Below are positions 39,153-49,791 of a stretch of 64,000 nt of DNA, in pieces. The DNA lies in the NCBI RefSeq assembly GCF_002287065.1, contig NZ_NSJZ01000014.1, positions 17,795 through 81,794 on the forward strand, written 5' to 3'. How positions within the stretch are numbered: the first letter of the stretch is position 1; each line of letters begins with the position of its first letter. Position numbers and translations under genes: made by a program. The stretch is from Paracoccus salipaludis (GTDB lineage: Bacteria; Pseudomonadota; Alphaproteobacteria; Rhodobacterales; Rhodobacteraceae). A model generated the notes under the pieces. That model made no database searches and had not been told where the DNA came from. It was given only the letters and a program-made list of their open reading frames with translations.

Positions 39153-40091
39153 ATGACGGACAGGCTGGTGATCGGCCCTTATGGTGACGCGGCCCGCGCG
39201 GCCTGGGCCGAGGACGGCGCGCGGATGCTGGCACGGCTGGAGGATCTGGCCGGCCTTCCCGAAGACGGGCGTGCGGCGGTGCGGGCCCTGGGCTACATGG
39301 GCCATGAGCCCCTGGGGGCCGCGCAGATGGACCTGCTGCCGAACCTGCAGGTGATCGCCAATTTCGGCGTGGGCTATGACGCCATCGACGTGGCGGCGGC
39401 CAGCGCGCGGGGGATCACGGTCACGAACACGCCCGACGTGCTGAACGACGACGTGGCCGACCTGGCCGTGGGAATGCTGATCGCGCTGAACCGGGGCTTC
39501 GAGCCCGCCATCCGTGCGGTGCGCGAGGGCACATGGGCCACGCAGGGTGGCCCGCCGCTGGGCCGGCGCATGTCGGGACGGACGATCGGCATCCTCGGCA
39601 TGGGCCGGATCGGGCGCGCCATCGCCGACCGGCTGGCCGCTTTCGGCTGCCCCGTCCACTATCAGTCCCGCAGCCCCAAGGACACGCCCGGGGACTGGCG
39701 CTTCCACGCCGACCCGGTCGAACTCGCCCGCGCCGTGGACGATCTGGTGATCGCCATCGTCGGCGGCGAGGCCACGCGCGGCATCGTCTCGGCCGAGGTG
39801 CTGGCGGCGCTGGGCGCGGACGGCGTGCTGGTCAACGTCGCGCGGGGCTCGGTCATCGACGAGCCCGCCCTGATCGCGGCGCTTGAAGCGGGCCGGCTGC
39901 GCGGCGCGGCGCTGGACGTCTTCTGGAACGAGCCGGAGGTGGACCCGCGCCTTGCCCGCGCGCCGAACGTGCTGCCGCTGCCGCATATCGGCTCGGCCAC
40001 GGTGGAAACGCGCGGCGCCATGCTGGACCTGCAGCGGCGCAACCTTGACGCGGTGCTGGCGGGCCGGCCCGCCCTGACGCCGGTCAACTGA
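39153..40091 (+). CDS. D-2-hydroxyacid dehydrogenase (GhrB-like)
   Basis: A 312-residue NAD(P)-dependent 2-hydroxyacid dehydrogenase. The nucleotide loop is GMGRIGRAIADR; the catalytic Arg lies in NVARGSVID, the Glu in FWNEPEVD, and the His in LPHIGSAT. It may reduce glyoxylate, hydroxypyruvate or a keto-acid from the pathway. The ATG at 39153 is chosen over a GTG at 39138 because AAAGGG stands properly before it. Confidence 0.87.
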   Translation: MTDRLVIGPYGDAARAAWAEDGARMLARLEDLAGLPEDGRAAVRALGYMGHEPLGAAQMDLLPNLQVIANFGVGYDAIDVAAASARGITVTNTPDVLNDDVADLAVGMLIALNRGFEPAIRAVREGTWATQGGPPLGRRMSGRTIGILGMGRIGRAIADRLAAFGCPVHYQSRSPKDTPGDWRFHADPVELARAVDDLVIAIVGGEATRGIVSAEVLAALGADGVLVNVARGSVIDEPALIAALEAGRLRGAALDVFWNEPEVDPRLARAPNVLPLPHIGSATVETRGAMLDLQRRNLDAVLAGRPALTPVN

Positions 40092-40756
40092 TGTCCGACC
40101 CCGCGCCCGGGCCCGCGACCTTCCCGGCCGCCATCGCCGCGCGGCTCCGTCGCGAGATCCTGACGGGCGCCCTGCCCCCCGGCAGCCCGGTCAAGGAACG
40201 CGACCATGCCGAGCGGCTGGGCGTCAGCCGCACGCCCTTGCGCGAGGCGGTCCGCATCCTGGCGAAGGAGGGCCTTGTCACCCTGCGGCCCCTGCGCAGT
40301 CCGCTGGTGGCCGATCCCACGCGCGACGAGGCGCTGGACGAGGTCGCCGTCCTGCGCCAACTGGAACTGTTCGGGGGCGAGCTGGCCTGCCGGAACGCCA
40401 CGGCCGAGGAGATCGCCGTCATCGCGCGGCTCAGCGAGACGGTCGAGCGCGACCACGCCGGCGGCGACCCGGTCGAGGTCTTCGACCTGGACATGCAGAT
40501 GCACCGGCTGATCGTGGCGGCGGGCCACAACGCGGCGCTGGCCCGGACCCATGGTGAATACCTTGCGCGCCTGTGGCGCATCCGCTTCATGTCGGCGCGG
40601 CAGCGCACGGATGCGGACCGGGTGCTGGCCGATCACCGCGGCATGGTCGCGGCGCTGGCGGCGCGGGATACAGGCGCCATGCGGCGGCACATGGAAAGCC
40701 ATCTCGACGCGCTGGTGCGCAACGTGGAACGCCACTTCGCCGAAGGTGGCGCCTAG
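40091..40756 (+). CDS. GntR/FadR-family transcriptional regulator
   Basis: The 221-residue regulator has a winged helix at residues ~12-75 (GVSRTPLREAVRILAKEGLV) and an FCD ligand domain. It overlaps the dehydrogenase gene by one base (TGATG). It is the second GntR protein of the island and may control the dehydratase run or the transporter. Its stop codon overlaps that of the convergent kinase gene in a CTAG tetranucleotide. Confidence 0.87.
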   Translation: MSDPAPGPATFPAAIAARLRREILTGALPPGSPVKERDHAERLGVSRTPLREAVRILAKEGLVTLRPLRSPLVADPTRDEALDEVAVLRQLELFGGELACRNATAEEIAVIARLSETVERDHAGGDPVEVFDLDMQMHRLIVAAGHNAALARTHGEYLARLWRIRFMSARQRTDADRVLADHRGMVAALAARDTGAMRRHMESHLDALVRNVERHFAEGGA

Positions 40757-41664
40757 ATCTCGACCAGCGCCCCGCGCGCCCCGACCACCCGAAGGGCTAT
40801 GGCATGCCCGGCGCGGATGGCCTCCTCGACGTCCCGGCCCTGAAGCCGCGCGGCAAGATAGCCGGCATTGAAGCTGTCGCCCGCCGCGGTGGTGTCCACG
40901 GGAACAGCACGCTCAAGCCCCTCGACGCAGCCTTGCGCCGGGCCGCCGTAATGGACCGGGCCGCCGCCCGCCTTGACGACGACCTGCGTCGCGCCTGCCG
41001 CCAGATAGCGGTCGATGGTGGCCCCGGGCCCCGCATCGCCGAAATGCGCGGCCTCGTCGTCCATGCTGGGCAGGACCAGGTCGGACAGACCGGCAAAGCG
41101 CGTGACCTGGTCGCGCATGGTCGCGGCATCCTCCCACAGGCGGGGCCGGATGTTGGGGTCGAAGACGACCTGCGCGCCCCGGTCCCGCGCCTGTCCCAGC
41201 GCAAGGGCAAGGGTTTCGCGCCCGGAGGGCGGCAGGATGGCCGCCGTGATCCCCGACAGATAGATCACACGCGCACGGGCGAAGGCGCGCGACAGCTCGT
41301 CCGCGTCCTGGGCCAGCCCGCGCGCGGCCGAGGCGCTGCGCCAATAGGTGAAGCTGCGCTCGCCCCGGTCCAGGTCGATGGCGTAAAGCCCGACCTCGCG
41401 CCCCGGATCGGTGCCGACGTGGTCGGTGACGATGCCGGCCTGGGCGATGAAATCCACCATCCGGCGGGAAAAGCCGCCCTGCCCGACCCGCGTCAGGTAG
41501 CCGACCGCCTGTTCGGGCGGCAGAAGCCTGCGCAGGTACCAGGCCGTGTTCAGCGTATCCCCGGCAAAGCCGAGGTGCCACTGGCCGGGCGTGGCGCTGG
41601 CCGACAGTTCGACCATCGCCTCGCCCACCGCCAGGACGGCAAGACCCGCATCCTCAGAACTCAT
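40753..41664 (-). CDS. kdgK: 2-keto-3-deoxygluconate kinase (PfkB family)
   Basis: The 303-residue PfkB kinase phosphorylates 2-keto-3-deoxygluconate or a near relative. The C-terminal catalytic motif VDTTAAGDSFNAG has its base at Asp263, the same wording as in KdgK; the N-terminal GEAMVELS and FAGDTLNTA fit too. It is the last gene of the ABC transporter operon, two bases after the permease gene, linking import to phosphorylation. Confidence 0.88.
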   Translation of the reverse strand: MSSEDAGLAVLAVGEAMVELSASATPGQWHLGFAGDTLNTAWYLRRLLPPEQAVGYLTRVGQGGFSRRMVDFIAQAGIVTDHVGTDPGREVGLYAIDLDRGERSFTYWRSASAARGLAQDADELSRAFARARVIYLSGITAAILPPSGRETLALALGQARDRGAQVVFDPNIRPRLWEDAATMRDQVTRFAGLSDLVLPSMDDEAAHFGDAGPGATIDRYLAAGATQVVVKAGGGPVHYGGPAQGCVEGLERAVPVDTTAAGDSFNAGYLAARLQGRDVEEAIRAGHAIALRVVGARGALVEI

Positions 41665-41666
41665 CG

Positions 41667-42548
41667 CTATTCCTTGACCGCGCCCGTCATCGACGAGACG
41701 TAATAATCCACGAAGAAGGAATAGAGAATGACCACGGGAAGCGAGCCCAGCAGCGCCCCGCTCATCAGCGCGCCCCATTCGTAGATGTCGCCGCGCACCA
41801 GTTCCGTCAGCACCCCCACCGGCACGGTCTTGTTTTCGGAACTGGAGATGAAGGTCAGCGCATAGATGAACTCGTTCCACGACAGCGTGAAGGCGAAGAT
41901 CCCGGCCGAGATCAGTCCGGGCACCGCCAGCGGCAGGACGATCTTGGTCAGGATCTGCCAGCGGCTCGCCCCGTCCACCAGCGCGGATTCCTCCAGCTCG
42001 TAGGGGATCGACCGGAAATAGCCCATCAGCAGCCAGGTGCAGAAGGGGATCAGGAAGGTCGGATAGGTCAGGATCAGCGCCAGTCGGGAATCGAAGATGC
42101 CGACCTGGAAGACGATGAAGGCCAAGGGGATGAACAGGATCGAGGGCGGCACGAGATAGGCCAGGAAGATCATCAACCCCGTGATCCGCGAGCCCTTGAA
42201 GCGCAGCCGCTCGATCGCGTAGGCCGCGAAGACCGAGGCCACCAGCGAGATCGTGGTCGAGGCGACCGACACGATGATCGTGTTCCACATCCAGCGCGGA
42301 TAGGTCGTCTCGAACAGCAGGTAGCGCATGTGCTCAAGCGTCGGGCCGACCACCCAGAAGGGGCTGTGGTTGGCGTAGTCCGTCAGCTGGTTGTCCGGCT
42401 TCACCGCCGTGATCGCCATCCAGTAGAACGGGAACAGCAGCACGAAGACAAAGACGAACAGCGGCAGCCAGACGGTCAGGATGCGCCGGGGCAGCGTCTC
42501 GTACTGGTCCAGCCCGACCGCGTGATCTTCGGTTTGCGCCATCGCCAT
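41667..42548 (-). CDS. CUT1 carbohydrate ABC transporter permease (MalG-like)
   Basis: The 293-residue inner-membrane permease has six helices and the EAA loop ELEESALVDGASRWQIL at about residues 180-196. It pairs with the MalF-like protein encoded four bases upstream. The SBP, both permeases, ATPase and kinase form one minus-strand operon. Confidence 0.92.
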   Translation of the reverse strand: MAMAQTEDHAVGLDQYETLPRRILTVWLPLFVFVFVLLFPFYWMAITAVKPDNQLTDYANHSPFWVVGPTLEHMRYLLFETTYPRWMWNTIIVSVASTTISLVASVFAAYAIERLRFKGSRITGLMIFLAYLVPPSILFIPLAFIVFQVGIFDSRLALILTYPTFLIPFCTWLLMGYFRSIPYELEESALVDGASRWQILTKIVLPLAVPGLISAGIFAFTLSWNEFIYALTFISSSENKTVPVGVLTELVRGDIYEWGALMSGALLGSLPVVILYSFFVDYYVSSMTGAVKE

Positions 42549-42552
42549 GTCC

Positions 42553-43488
42553 TCAGTCGTTGCCCTGCTGCCAGCGTCGGCGCTGCAGCCCGAAGAAGCT
42601 GAACAGGATCGCCGCCAGCAGGAAGGGGATCATCGCCACGGCGATCGCCGCGCCCTCGCCCAGCTGTCCGCCGGGAATGGCGCGCTGGAAGGACAGCGTC
42701 GCCATCAGGTGCGTGGCGTTCACCGGGCCGCCGCGCGTCAGGACGTAGATCAGCTGGAAGTCGGTGAAGGTGAACAGCACCGAGAAGGTCATCACCACCG
42801 CGATGATCGGGGTCAGCAGCGGCAGCGTGACCTTGGTGAAGCGCTGCCAGCTTGTCGCGCCGTCGATGGCCGCGGCCTCGTTCAGCGACTGCGGGATGGT
42901 CTGCAACCCCGCCAGCAGCGAGATCGCCACGAAGGGGATGCCGCGCCAGATGTTGGCTGCGATCACCGACCAGCGCGCGTTCCAGGGATCGCCCAGGAAA
43001 TTGATGGGCTGGTCGATCACCCCCAGCCGCATCAGCGACCACGAGATGATCGAGAACTGGCTGTCGAAGATCCACCAGAAGGCCATGGCCGACAGCACCG
43101 TGGGCACGACCCAGGGCAGCAGGATGACGGCCCGGAAGAAGTTCTTGAACGGCAGGTGCCGGTTCAGCAGCAGCGCCAGCCACAGGCCCAGCGCGAATTT
43201 CGCGATCGAGGCGAAGACCGTGTAGAAGATCGTGTTGAACACCGTCAGCCAGAAGACGGGATCGTCGAACAGCCAGCGGTAGTTTTCCAGCCCGATGAAG
43301 ACGCCGGGCCGCCCGATCTTGCTGTCGGTGAAGCCCAGCCAGACCCCCAGTCCCAGCGGATAGGTCAGGAAGAACAGCAGAAAGACCGCCGCCGGCAGCA
43401 TGAACAGGAAGCCCAGGCCGTTGCGGCTTTCGGACAGGCGGCCAAGGCGGCGCCTGCGGGGCGCCCGGGTTTCAAGCGTGGCGGTCAT
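42553..43488 (-). CDS. CUT1 carbohydrate ABC transporter permease (MalF-like)
   Basis: The 311-residue permease has an N-terminal basic segment, six helices and the EAA loop SLNEAAAIDGATSWQRF at about residues 208-224. It follows the binding-protein gene after a hairpin and is four bases from the second permease gene. Confidence 0.92.
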   Translation of the reverse strand: MTATLETRAPRRRRLGRLSESRNGLGFLFMLPAAVFLLFFLTYPLGLGVWLGFTDSKIGRPGVFIGLENYRWLFDDPVFWLTVFNTIFYTVFASIAKFALGLWLALLLNRHLPFKNFFRAVILLPWVVPTVLSAMAFWWIFDSQFSIISWSLMRLGVIDQPINFLGDPWNARWSVIAANIWRGIPFVAISLLAGLQTIPQSLNEAAAIDGATSWQRFTKVTLPLLTPIIAVVMTFSVLFTFTDFQLIYVLTRGGPVNATHLMATLSFQRAIPGGQLGEGAAIAVAMIPFLLAAILFSFFGLQRRRWQQGND

Positions 43489-43507
43489 GGTCCCTCCGTG
43501 CAGGAAA

Positions 43508-43533
43508 GGGCCGGCGGATGGTGCCGCCGGCCC
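43508..43533 (-). other. Intercistronic hairpin after the binding-protein gene
   Basis: A perfect 10-bp GC stem (43508-43517 with 43524-43533, loop ATGGTG) lies between the solute-binding-protein gene and the first permease gene, without a T run. It probably protects the upstream message and lowers permease expression. Confidence 0.6.
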
Positions 43534-43540
43534 GGGGGGA

Positions 43541-44869
43541 TCAGCGGTAATAGCGCTGAAGGCGCCGTTCGGCGTTGGCGATGGCGTCCTCGGTCGAGCG
43601 CTGGCCGGTCACGGCCTCGGCGAACATGTCCACCAGCACATAGTCGGCCATCGCACCCGCCGAGGCCGGCCCCAGCGGCCCCGCATAGCCGTTCACCCGC
43701 AGCGACTCGGACGCCTTGGCATAGGGCGCGTGGATCGGGTTCGAGGTCCAGACGGGGTTCGCCTCGAACTCGCGCAGCGACTGGCAGCAATAGGCGCTGG
43801 CAGCCTCGATCCAGCGGTTCATGTTCTCGGAGCGGAACATGAATTCGAGATAGGCCTTGGCCGCGTTCGGGAACTTGCAGTGGCTGAAGATCGAGACGGT
43901 CGAGGTCTGCGCCAGCTCGACCGGCTGCCCGACCGGGCCGACCGGCAGGTTCACCGTGCGGATGTCGTCGGCGATCGCCTTCAGCGCGGGGTCCTTCATC
44001 GCGGCGTAATACAGCGAAACGCCGTTCGCGGTCAGCGACACCTCTCCGGCCAGGAAGGCGCGGTTGTTGTTGATGTCCAGCCAGCTTTCCGTGCCGGGGA
44101 TGAAGGTCGCGTAAAGCTGCTTGGCGTATTCGATCGCGGCCGCCGTCTCGGGGCTGTTGATGACGACCTCGCCCGCTTCGTTGACGGTCTGGCCGCCGTG
44201 CGACCACAGAAGCCAGTGGGCATAGTTGTTGCCGTCGCCCACCGCCTTGCCATGCGGGAAGCCCGCGGGCGTGCCCTTTTCCTTCAACGCCTGGCAGAGC
44301 TTCAGGAACCCTTCGGTGTCGCGCGGAAACTCGTTGAAGCCCGCCGCCTTCACGTGGCTGTCGCGGTAGCAGATCGCGTTGCCGATGGCGCAAAGGGGCG
44401 TCGAGATCCACTTGCCGTCCTGCTGGCCATAGGCGGCGAGCCCCTCGTAGAAGCCGCCGTGGCGCTCGGCCAGCATGGTGCAAAGGTCGGTCACCTCCAC
44501 CAGCTTGTCGGGATACTGGAAGGGGTCGTCGAACCAGCTCATCACCATGTCGGGGCCGGTGCCCACGTTGGCGGCAACGGCGGCCTTGGGCCGCACGTCC
44601 TCCCAGCTTTCCTGGTCAATGGTGACGGCCACGCCCGTGGCCTCGGTGAAGGCCTGGGTGTTGGCGTTCCAGGCTTCCTCCTCGCCCTTGACGAAGGGCA
44701 CCCAGCGCAGCAGGCGCAGGGACGCGCCCTCCTCGGGGGTGAACATGGCGGCGCCGGCGGGGGCCGCGGCCTGGGCGGCGGCGCGGCGGGCGCCGAAGGG
44801 GCCGATCAGGGCGCCGGCGGCAGCCATCGCGGCCGTGCCCTTGAGCAGCGTTCTGCGGTCGATGGTCAT
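43541..44869 (-). CDS. Extracellular solute-binding protein (CUT1, Tat signal)
   Basis: The 442-residue binding protein begins with a twin-arginine signal (DRRTLLKGTAAMAAAG) and an Ala-rich cleavage region around residue 34. The rest is a family-1 sugar-binding fold (WSHGGQTVNEAGEVV, FRSENMNRWIEAAS). It captures the sugar or sugar acid in the periplasm. The substrate is inferred from context (aldonate or uronate), not from sequence. Confidence 0.9.
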   Translation of the reverse strand: MTIDRRTLLKGTAAMAAAGALIGPFGARRAAAQAAAPAGAAMFTPEEGASLRLLRWVPFVKGEEEAWNANTQAFTEATGVAVTIDQESWEDVRPKAAVAANVGTGPDMVMSWFDDPFQYPDKLVEVTDLCTMLAERHGGFYEGLAAYGQQDGKWISTPLCAIGNAICYRDSHVKAAGFNEFPRDTEGFLKLCQALKEKGTPAGFPHGKAVGDGNNYAHWLLWSHGGQTVNEAGEVVINSPETAAAIEYAKQLYATFIPGTESWLDINNNRAFLAGEVSLTANGVSLYYAAMKDPALKAIADDIRTVNLPVGPVGQPVELAQTSTVSIFSHCKFPNAAKAYLEFMFRSENMNRWIEAASAYCCQSLREFEANPVWTSNPIHAPYAKASESLRVNGYAGPLGPASAGAMADYVLVDMFAEAVTGQRSTEDAIANAERRLQRYYR

Positions 44870-44933
44870 TCACTCTCCTCCTCTGTCGTCCCCTTGGCGC
44901 AGGCTCCTCTTCCGGCGCGGCGGGGTTGTTATG

Positions 44934-45992
<1,059 letters not shown>

Positions 45993-46257
45993 GCACACCC
46001 CCTCCCAAAGGTATTCATTGCAGGGATGCTAGGCGCGAAGGCTTTCGCGTGGCAAGCGTTTTGTCGGGGCAGATGCATATGCCGGCACTTTCGATCAATG
46101 TATACGAAAGGGCCACGGGCCGGTTGACCGCGCCCTGGCGATGGCTGGGCATCAGGGCGGCGCCCGAGGGCGAACCGGCTGGGGCCGCATGATCTTGCGC
46201 TGTCATTCCTGCGGAAATCGGGCCAACCTGAATGCCACCGAATCACAGGCGGACCGA
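45993..46257. other. Divergent intergenic region
   Basis: This 265-base gap separates the transporter operon from the hydrolase genes. It holds the GTATAC site and several short palindromes (for example around TGCATATGCCGGCA). I see no gene in it. Confidence 0.5.
46088..46110. promoter_or_regulatory. Operator candidate upstream of the ABC transporter
   Basis: The core GTATAC at 46100-46105 sits inside an inverted repeat CTTTCG-N11-CGAAAG (46088-46093, 46105-46110). It is ~108 bases upstream of the ATPase start and shares CGTATACA (minus strand) with the site before denD. Confidence 0.4.
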
Positions 46258-47913
46258 ATGCAACGCCGGCGACTTCTCCACGTGTCCCTGTTCCCGCTCT
46301 GCCTGGGGCTGGCCTTCTTCGCGGCTTCGCTCACGCCCTCGCTGATCCCGCGGGGCTGGCTGGTCCAGGGCGTGCTGGGCGGGCTCGTGGCGGCCCTGGG
46401 CTACATGATCGGCCGCTTCCTGGTGACGCTGTGGCGCGCGCTGGGCCTGCCGCGCGTGCGCGGGCGGGTCGCGACGGTCGCGCATCTTCTGGCCGCCGCC
46501 CCGGCGCTTGCGCTGCTGGTCTTCTGCCTGGCGCGTGCGCGGGACTGGCAGAACGGCATCCGCAGCCGCATGGGGATGGAGTTGCTCGACAGCGTCGACG
46601 TGCCCAACATGGCGGTGGCGGCGCTGCTGGTCTTCACGGCGCTGATGCTGGCGGGGGCGTTGGTGCGCTGGACCTTCGACCGGCTGCGGGCGTGGCTTTA
46701 CAGGCACATGCCCCGGCGGACGGCCGATGTCTCGGGGCTGCTGCTCGTGACGCTGGCGCTTGCGGTCATCACGCGCGACGGCGTGCTGGACCGCGTGATC
46801 CGCGGGCTGGACCAGTCCTATACCACAGCGCAGGAACTGTTCGACACCGCGCCCCCGCCGCCGGACGATGCCCGGGTGCCCGGCAGCGCCGCCTCGGTGA
46901 TCGACTGGGGGGCGATGGGTCAGCCCGGCCGGAACTTCGTCACGGAGGGACCGGATGCCCGCGCGATCGCCGCCTTCCGGGGAAGCCCGGCCCTGGACCC
47001 GATCCGGGTCTATGTGGGTCTGGCCGAGGCCGACAGCGCGCAGGAACGCGCCGATCGCGCCCTGGCCGAGCTGCTGCGCCTTGGCGCCTTTGAACGGAAG
47101 GTTCTGATCGTCGCCATGCCGACAGGGACCGGCTGGCTCGATCCGGGCAGCTTCGATGTCGTCGAATACATGCACAACGGCGACATCGCGACGGTGGCGG
47201 CGCAGTACTCCTACCTGCAGTCCCCGATGGCGCTGCTGCTGGAAACCCGGGCGGGCCTCGACCAGGCGCGGGCGCTGATCGGCACGATCCACCGCCACTG
47301 GCGCAGCCTTCCGCGCGACCGCAGGCCCCGCCTTTACGTTCACGGGCTGAGCCTCGGCGCCTGGGCTTCGATGTACGGCACGGACCTGTTTGCCCTGCTG
47401 GACAACCCCATCGCCGGCGCGCTCTGGGCCGGGCCGCCCTTCCCCTCGGCCCGCTGGAACGAGGCCATGGCCGAGCGCAGGCCCGGCAGTCCCTATGTCG
47501 CGCCCCAGGTCGGCGCCGGGCGGCTGATCCGCTTTGCCAGCCACACGCAGGACGCGGGCGGCCCCGAGGGCTGGGGCGACATGCGGCTGATGTTCCTGCA
47601 GTATTCCAGCGATCCCATTGTCTTCTACGAGCCCGCCTCGTTGTGGCGCGCGCCCGCCTGGATGCGCGAGCCGCCCGCCCCGGACGTCTCGCCCGATCTC
47701 AGCTTCACCCCCGTGGTGACGCAGTTCCAGCTTGTCGTGGACATGATCCTGGCCACCAGCGCCCCCGAAGGGCACGGCCATTCCTATTACGCGCGCGACT
47801 ACATCGGTCCCTGGGTCGCCGTGACGGCCCCCGAGGGCTGGACCCCGGCCGACAGCGCCCGTCTGACCGCCCATTGCGACATGGGATTCCAGCAGGGATG
47901 CGACAACGGGTGA
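46258..47913 (+). CDS. Membrane-anchored alpha/beta-hydrolase (Abhydrolase_9 type)
   Basis: The 551-residue protein has four or so N-terminal membrane helices (about residues 8-165) and a C-terminal alpha/beta-hydrolase domain of the Abhydrolase_9 family. The nucleophile elbow HGLSLGAW places Ser at 365; the late GHGHSYY could supply the His. Function is unknown, possibly lipid or envelope-related. The ATG at 46258 is preferred; an upstream start at 46189 would add a short unconserved leader. It overlaps the next hydrolase gene by 16 bases. Confidence 0.8.
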   Translation: MQRRRLLHVSLFPLCLGLAFFAASLTPSLIPRGWLVQGVLGGLVAALGYMIGRFLVTLWRALGLPRVRGRVATVAHLLAAAPALALLVFCLARARDWQNGIRSRMGMELLDSVDVPNMAVAALLVFTALMLAGALVRWTFDRLRAWLYRHMPRRTADVSGLLLVTLALAVITRDGVLDRVIRGLDQSYTTAQELFDTAPPPPDDARVPGSAASVIDWGAMGQPGRNFVTEGPDARAIAAFRGSPALDPIRVYVGLAEADSAQERADRALAELLRLGAFERKVLIVAMPTGTGWLDPGSFDVVEYMHNGDIATVAAQYSYLQSPMALLLETRAGLDQARALIGTIHRHWRSLPRDRRPRLYVHGLSLGAWASMYGTDLFALLDNPIAGALWAGPPFPSARWNEAMAERRPGSPYVAPQVGAGRLIRFASHTQDAGGPEGWGDMRLMFLQYSSDPIVFYEPASLWRAPAWMREPPAPDVSPDLSFTPVVTQFQLVVDMILATSAPEGHGHSYYARDYIGPWVAVTAPEGWTPADSARLTAHCDMGFQQGCDNG

Positions 47914-48761
47914 AACGGGCGCTGCTGATCGCCGCCGCGCTGGCGGTCCTTGTCCTGGCCGGGCTCGGCGCCAACACGGCGCGCCACTGGGCGGGGCTGG
48001 CCGGCTCGTCCGAGGCCGCCGCGCGGCGCCGGGCGGAACTGGCGCCCTTCTGGCGCATCGTGGCGCCGCCCCGGGGCACCGCCGAGGCCGGGGGCGCGGT
48101 GCTGCTGTCGGGCTGCGACGGCGTCCACGACAACATGGACTTCTGGGCCGAACGCCTTGCCGCGCGGGGATACCGGGCGCTGATCCTGGACAGCCATCGC
48201 CCCCGCGGGCTGGACCGCTTCGAGGCCTGGCGGCTGGTCTGTGCAGGACAGGTGCTGCCCGGCGCCGAGCGGTCGGGCGACCTGGCCGTCGCGCTGGCCG
48301 ACCCGGCGCTGCCCGCGGGCGGCAGGATCGTGCTGGGAGCCTCGCATGGCGGATGGGCCGCGATGGAGTTCCTGCGCCTCGCCCTGACCCGGCAGGTTCC
48401 GCCCGGGCTGGACCGCTGGCCCGCAAGCCCGGCGGACCTGCTGCGCCGTCTGGACGGGGTCATCCTGCTTTATCCCTATTGCGGGCTGCTGAACGGCGCG
48501 GACGAGGGCGACTGGACCGCCGCCCCGCCGATCCTGATGGTCCTGGCCGCCGAGGACCAGATCATCAGCACTCCCGCCTGCGAGGATCTGGCGGAGCGCC
48601 TGCGCGAGCGGGGCGCGCGGCTCAGGATCGAGGTCCTGCCCGGGGCCGACCATGGCTTCGACCAGCAGGACCACGCCGCCCTGTCGCCCCTCGACTTCGA
48701 CGCCGCCCTGCGGGACCGCACGGCGCGCGAGGTGGACGCCTTCCTGTCCGGGGCGGAGTAA
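47898..48761 (+). CDS. Dienelactone-hydrolase-like alpha/beta-hydrolase
   Basis: The 287-residue protein has an N-terminal signal or anchor helix (residues ~8-26) and an alpha/beta-hydrolase fold with nucleophile Ser149 in GASHGG, and His in GADHGFD near residue 255. Its start lies inside the end of the previous hydrolase gene, so the two are translationally coupled. The substrate is unknown. Confidence 0.78.
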   Translation: MRQRVKRALLIAAALAVLVLAGLGANTARHWAGLAGSSEAAARRRAELAPFWRIVAPPRGTAEAGGAVLLSGCDGVHDNMDFWAERLAARGYRALILDSHRPRGLDRFEAWRLVCAGQVLPGAERSGDLAVALADPALPAGGRIVLGASHGGWAAMEFLRLALTRQVPPGLDRWPASPADLLRRLDGVILLYPYCGLLNGADEGDWTAAPPILMVLAAEDQIISTPACEDLAERLRERGARLRIEVLPGADHGFDQQDHAALSPLDFDAALRDRTAREVDAFLSGAE

Positions 48762-48830
48762 GGCCGGCAGGATCCGCCGCAACGGCGGTCCCCCGTGGCA
48801 CAGGCCCCCGGCCCTTTCCGCTGCCTTGCG

Positions 48831-49787
48831 CTATCGCTGCGCCTGAAGGGTCGTGATGGCGATCGCGGCGGTGATGTCCTGCACGCTGCAGCCGCGCGAC
48901 AGGTCGTTGGCAGGGCGGGCAAGGCCCTGCAGGATGGGGCCGATGGCGGTCATCCGCCCCAGCCGCTCGGCGATCTTGTAGCCGATGTTGCCCGCCGCAA
49001 GGTCGGGGAAGACAAGGACGTTGGGTGCGCCGCGCAGCGGGCTGTCGGGCGCCTTGCGGGCGCGGATCGCCTCGTCGAGGGCGGCGTCGAACTGCAGTTC
49101 GCCGTCCACGAGAAGGTCGGGCGCTTCTGCGCGGATCAGCTCAAGCGCGGCGCGGATGCGGTCGAGCTTGGGGTGGCTGGCCGAACCCGCCGTCGAGAAG
49201 GACAGAAGCGCCACCCGCGGCTCCTCGGCCAGCAGCTGGCGGCAGGATCGCGCGGCGGCGATCGCGATGCCCGCGAGTTCCTCGGCCGAGGGGTCCACCA
49301 CCAGCCCGCAGTCGGAAAAGATCATGCCGCCCCGCAGCGCGGTGCCCGGCGCGCAGCCCAGCATTAGGAAGAAGCTCGACACCAGCCGCGCGTCACCGGC
49401 CTTGCCGATGATCTGCAGCGCGGCGCGCACGGTGTCGGCGGTGGTGGCGACCGCGCCCCCCACGGTGCCGCAGGCCAGCCCCGACCGCACTCGCATCGCC
49501 GCCTGCTGGATGGGGTCCAGCATGGCGGCGCGCGCGGCCTCGGGCGTGGCGCCCCTGGCGCGGCGCAGCGCCAGCCAGGCCTCGGCGAGCTGCTCGAACT
49601 CGGGTGCCTCGGCGGGGTCAAGCCGCGTGGCGCCGGGCGCGTCCCCGCCCATCAGGGTGATGCGGGCCAGCCCCTCGCCCGCGGCAATGGCGGCGGCCTC
49701 GCGCACGCGGGGGTCCTGACCCTCGGGCAGGATGACATGGGCGGGCCGCGCCCGGGCGGCGTCGTAGATACGGTCAAGCAGTCTCAT
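48831..49787 (-). CDS. pta: Phosphate acetyltransferase of the taurine pathway
   Basis: The 318-residue enzyme is the catalytic-domain-only form of Pta (E. coli Pta is over 700). Motifs [23 protein letters not shown] and [12 protein letters not shown] are typical. It converts the acetyl phosphate made by Xsc, plus CoA, to acetyl-CoA. I use the ATG at 49787, four bases after the tauZ stop. It is the last gene of the tau operon. Confidence 0.93.
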   Translation of the reverse strand: MRLLDRIYDAARARPAHVILPEGQDPRVREAAAIAAGEGLARITLMGGDAPGATRLDPAEAPEFEQLAEAWLALRRARGATPEAARAAMLDPIQQAAMRVRSGLACGTVGGAVATTADTVRAALQIIGKAGDARLVSSFFLMLGCAPGTALRGGMIFSDCGLVVDPSAEELAGIAIAAARSCRQLLAEEPRVALLSFSTAGSASHPKLDRIRAALELIRAEAPDLLVDGELQFDAALDEAIRARKAPDSPLRGAPNVLVFPDLAAGNIGYKIAERLGRMTAIGPILQGLARPANDLSRGCSVQDITAAIAITTLQAQR

Positions 49788-49791
49788 GATC

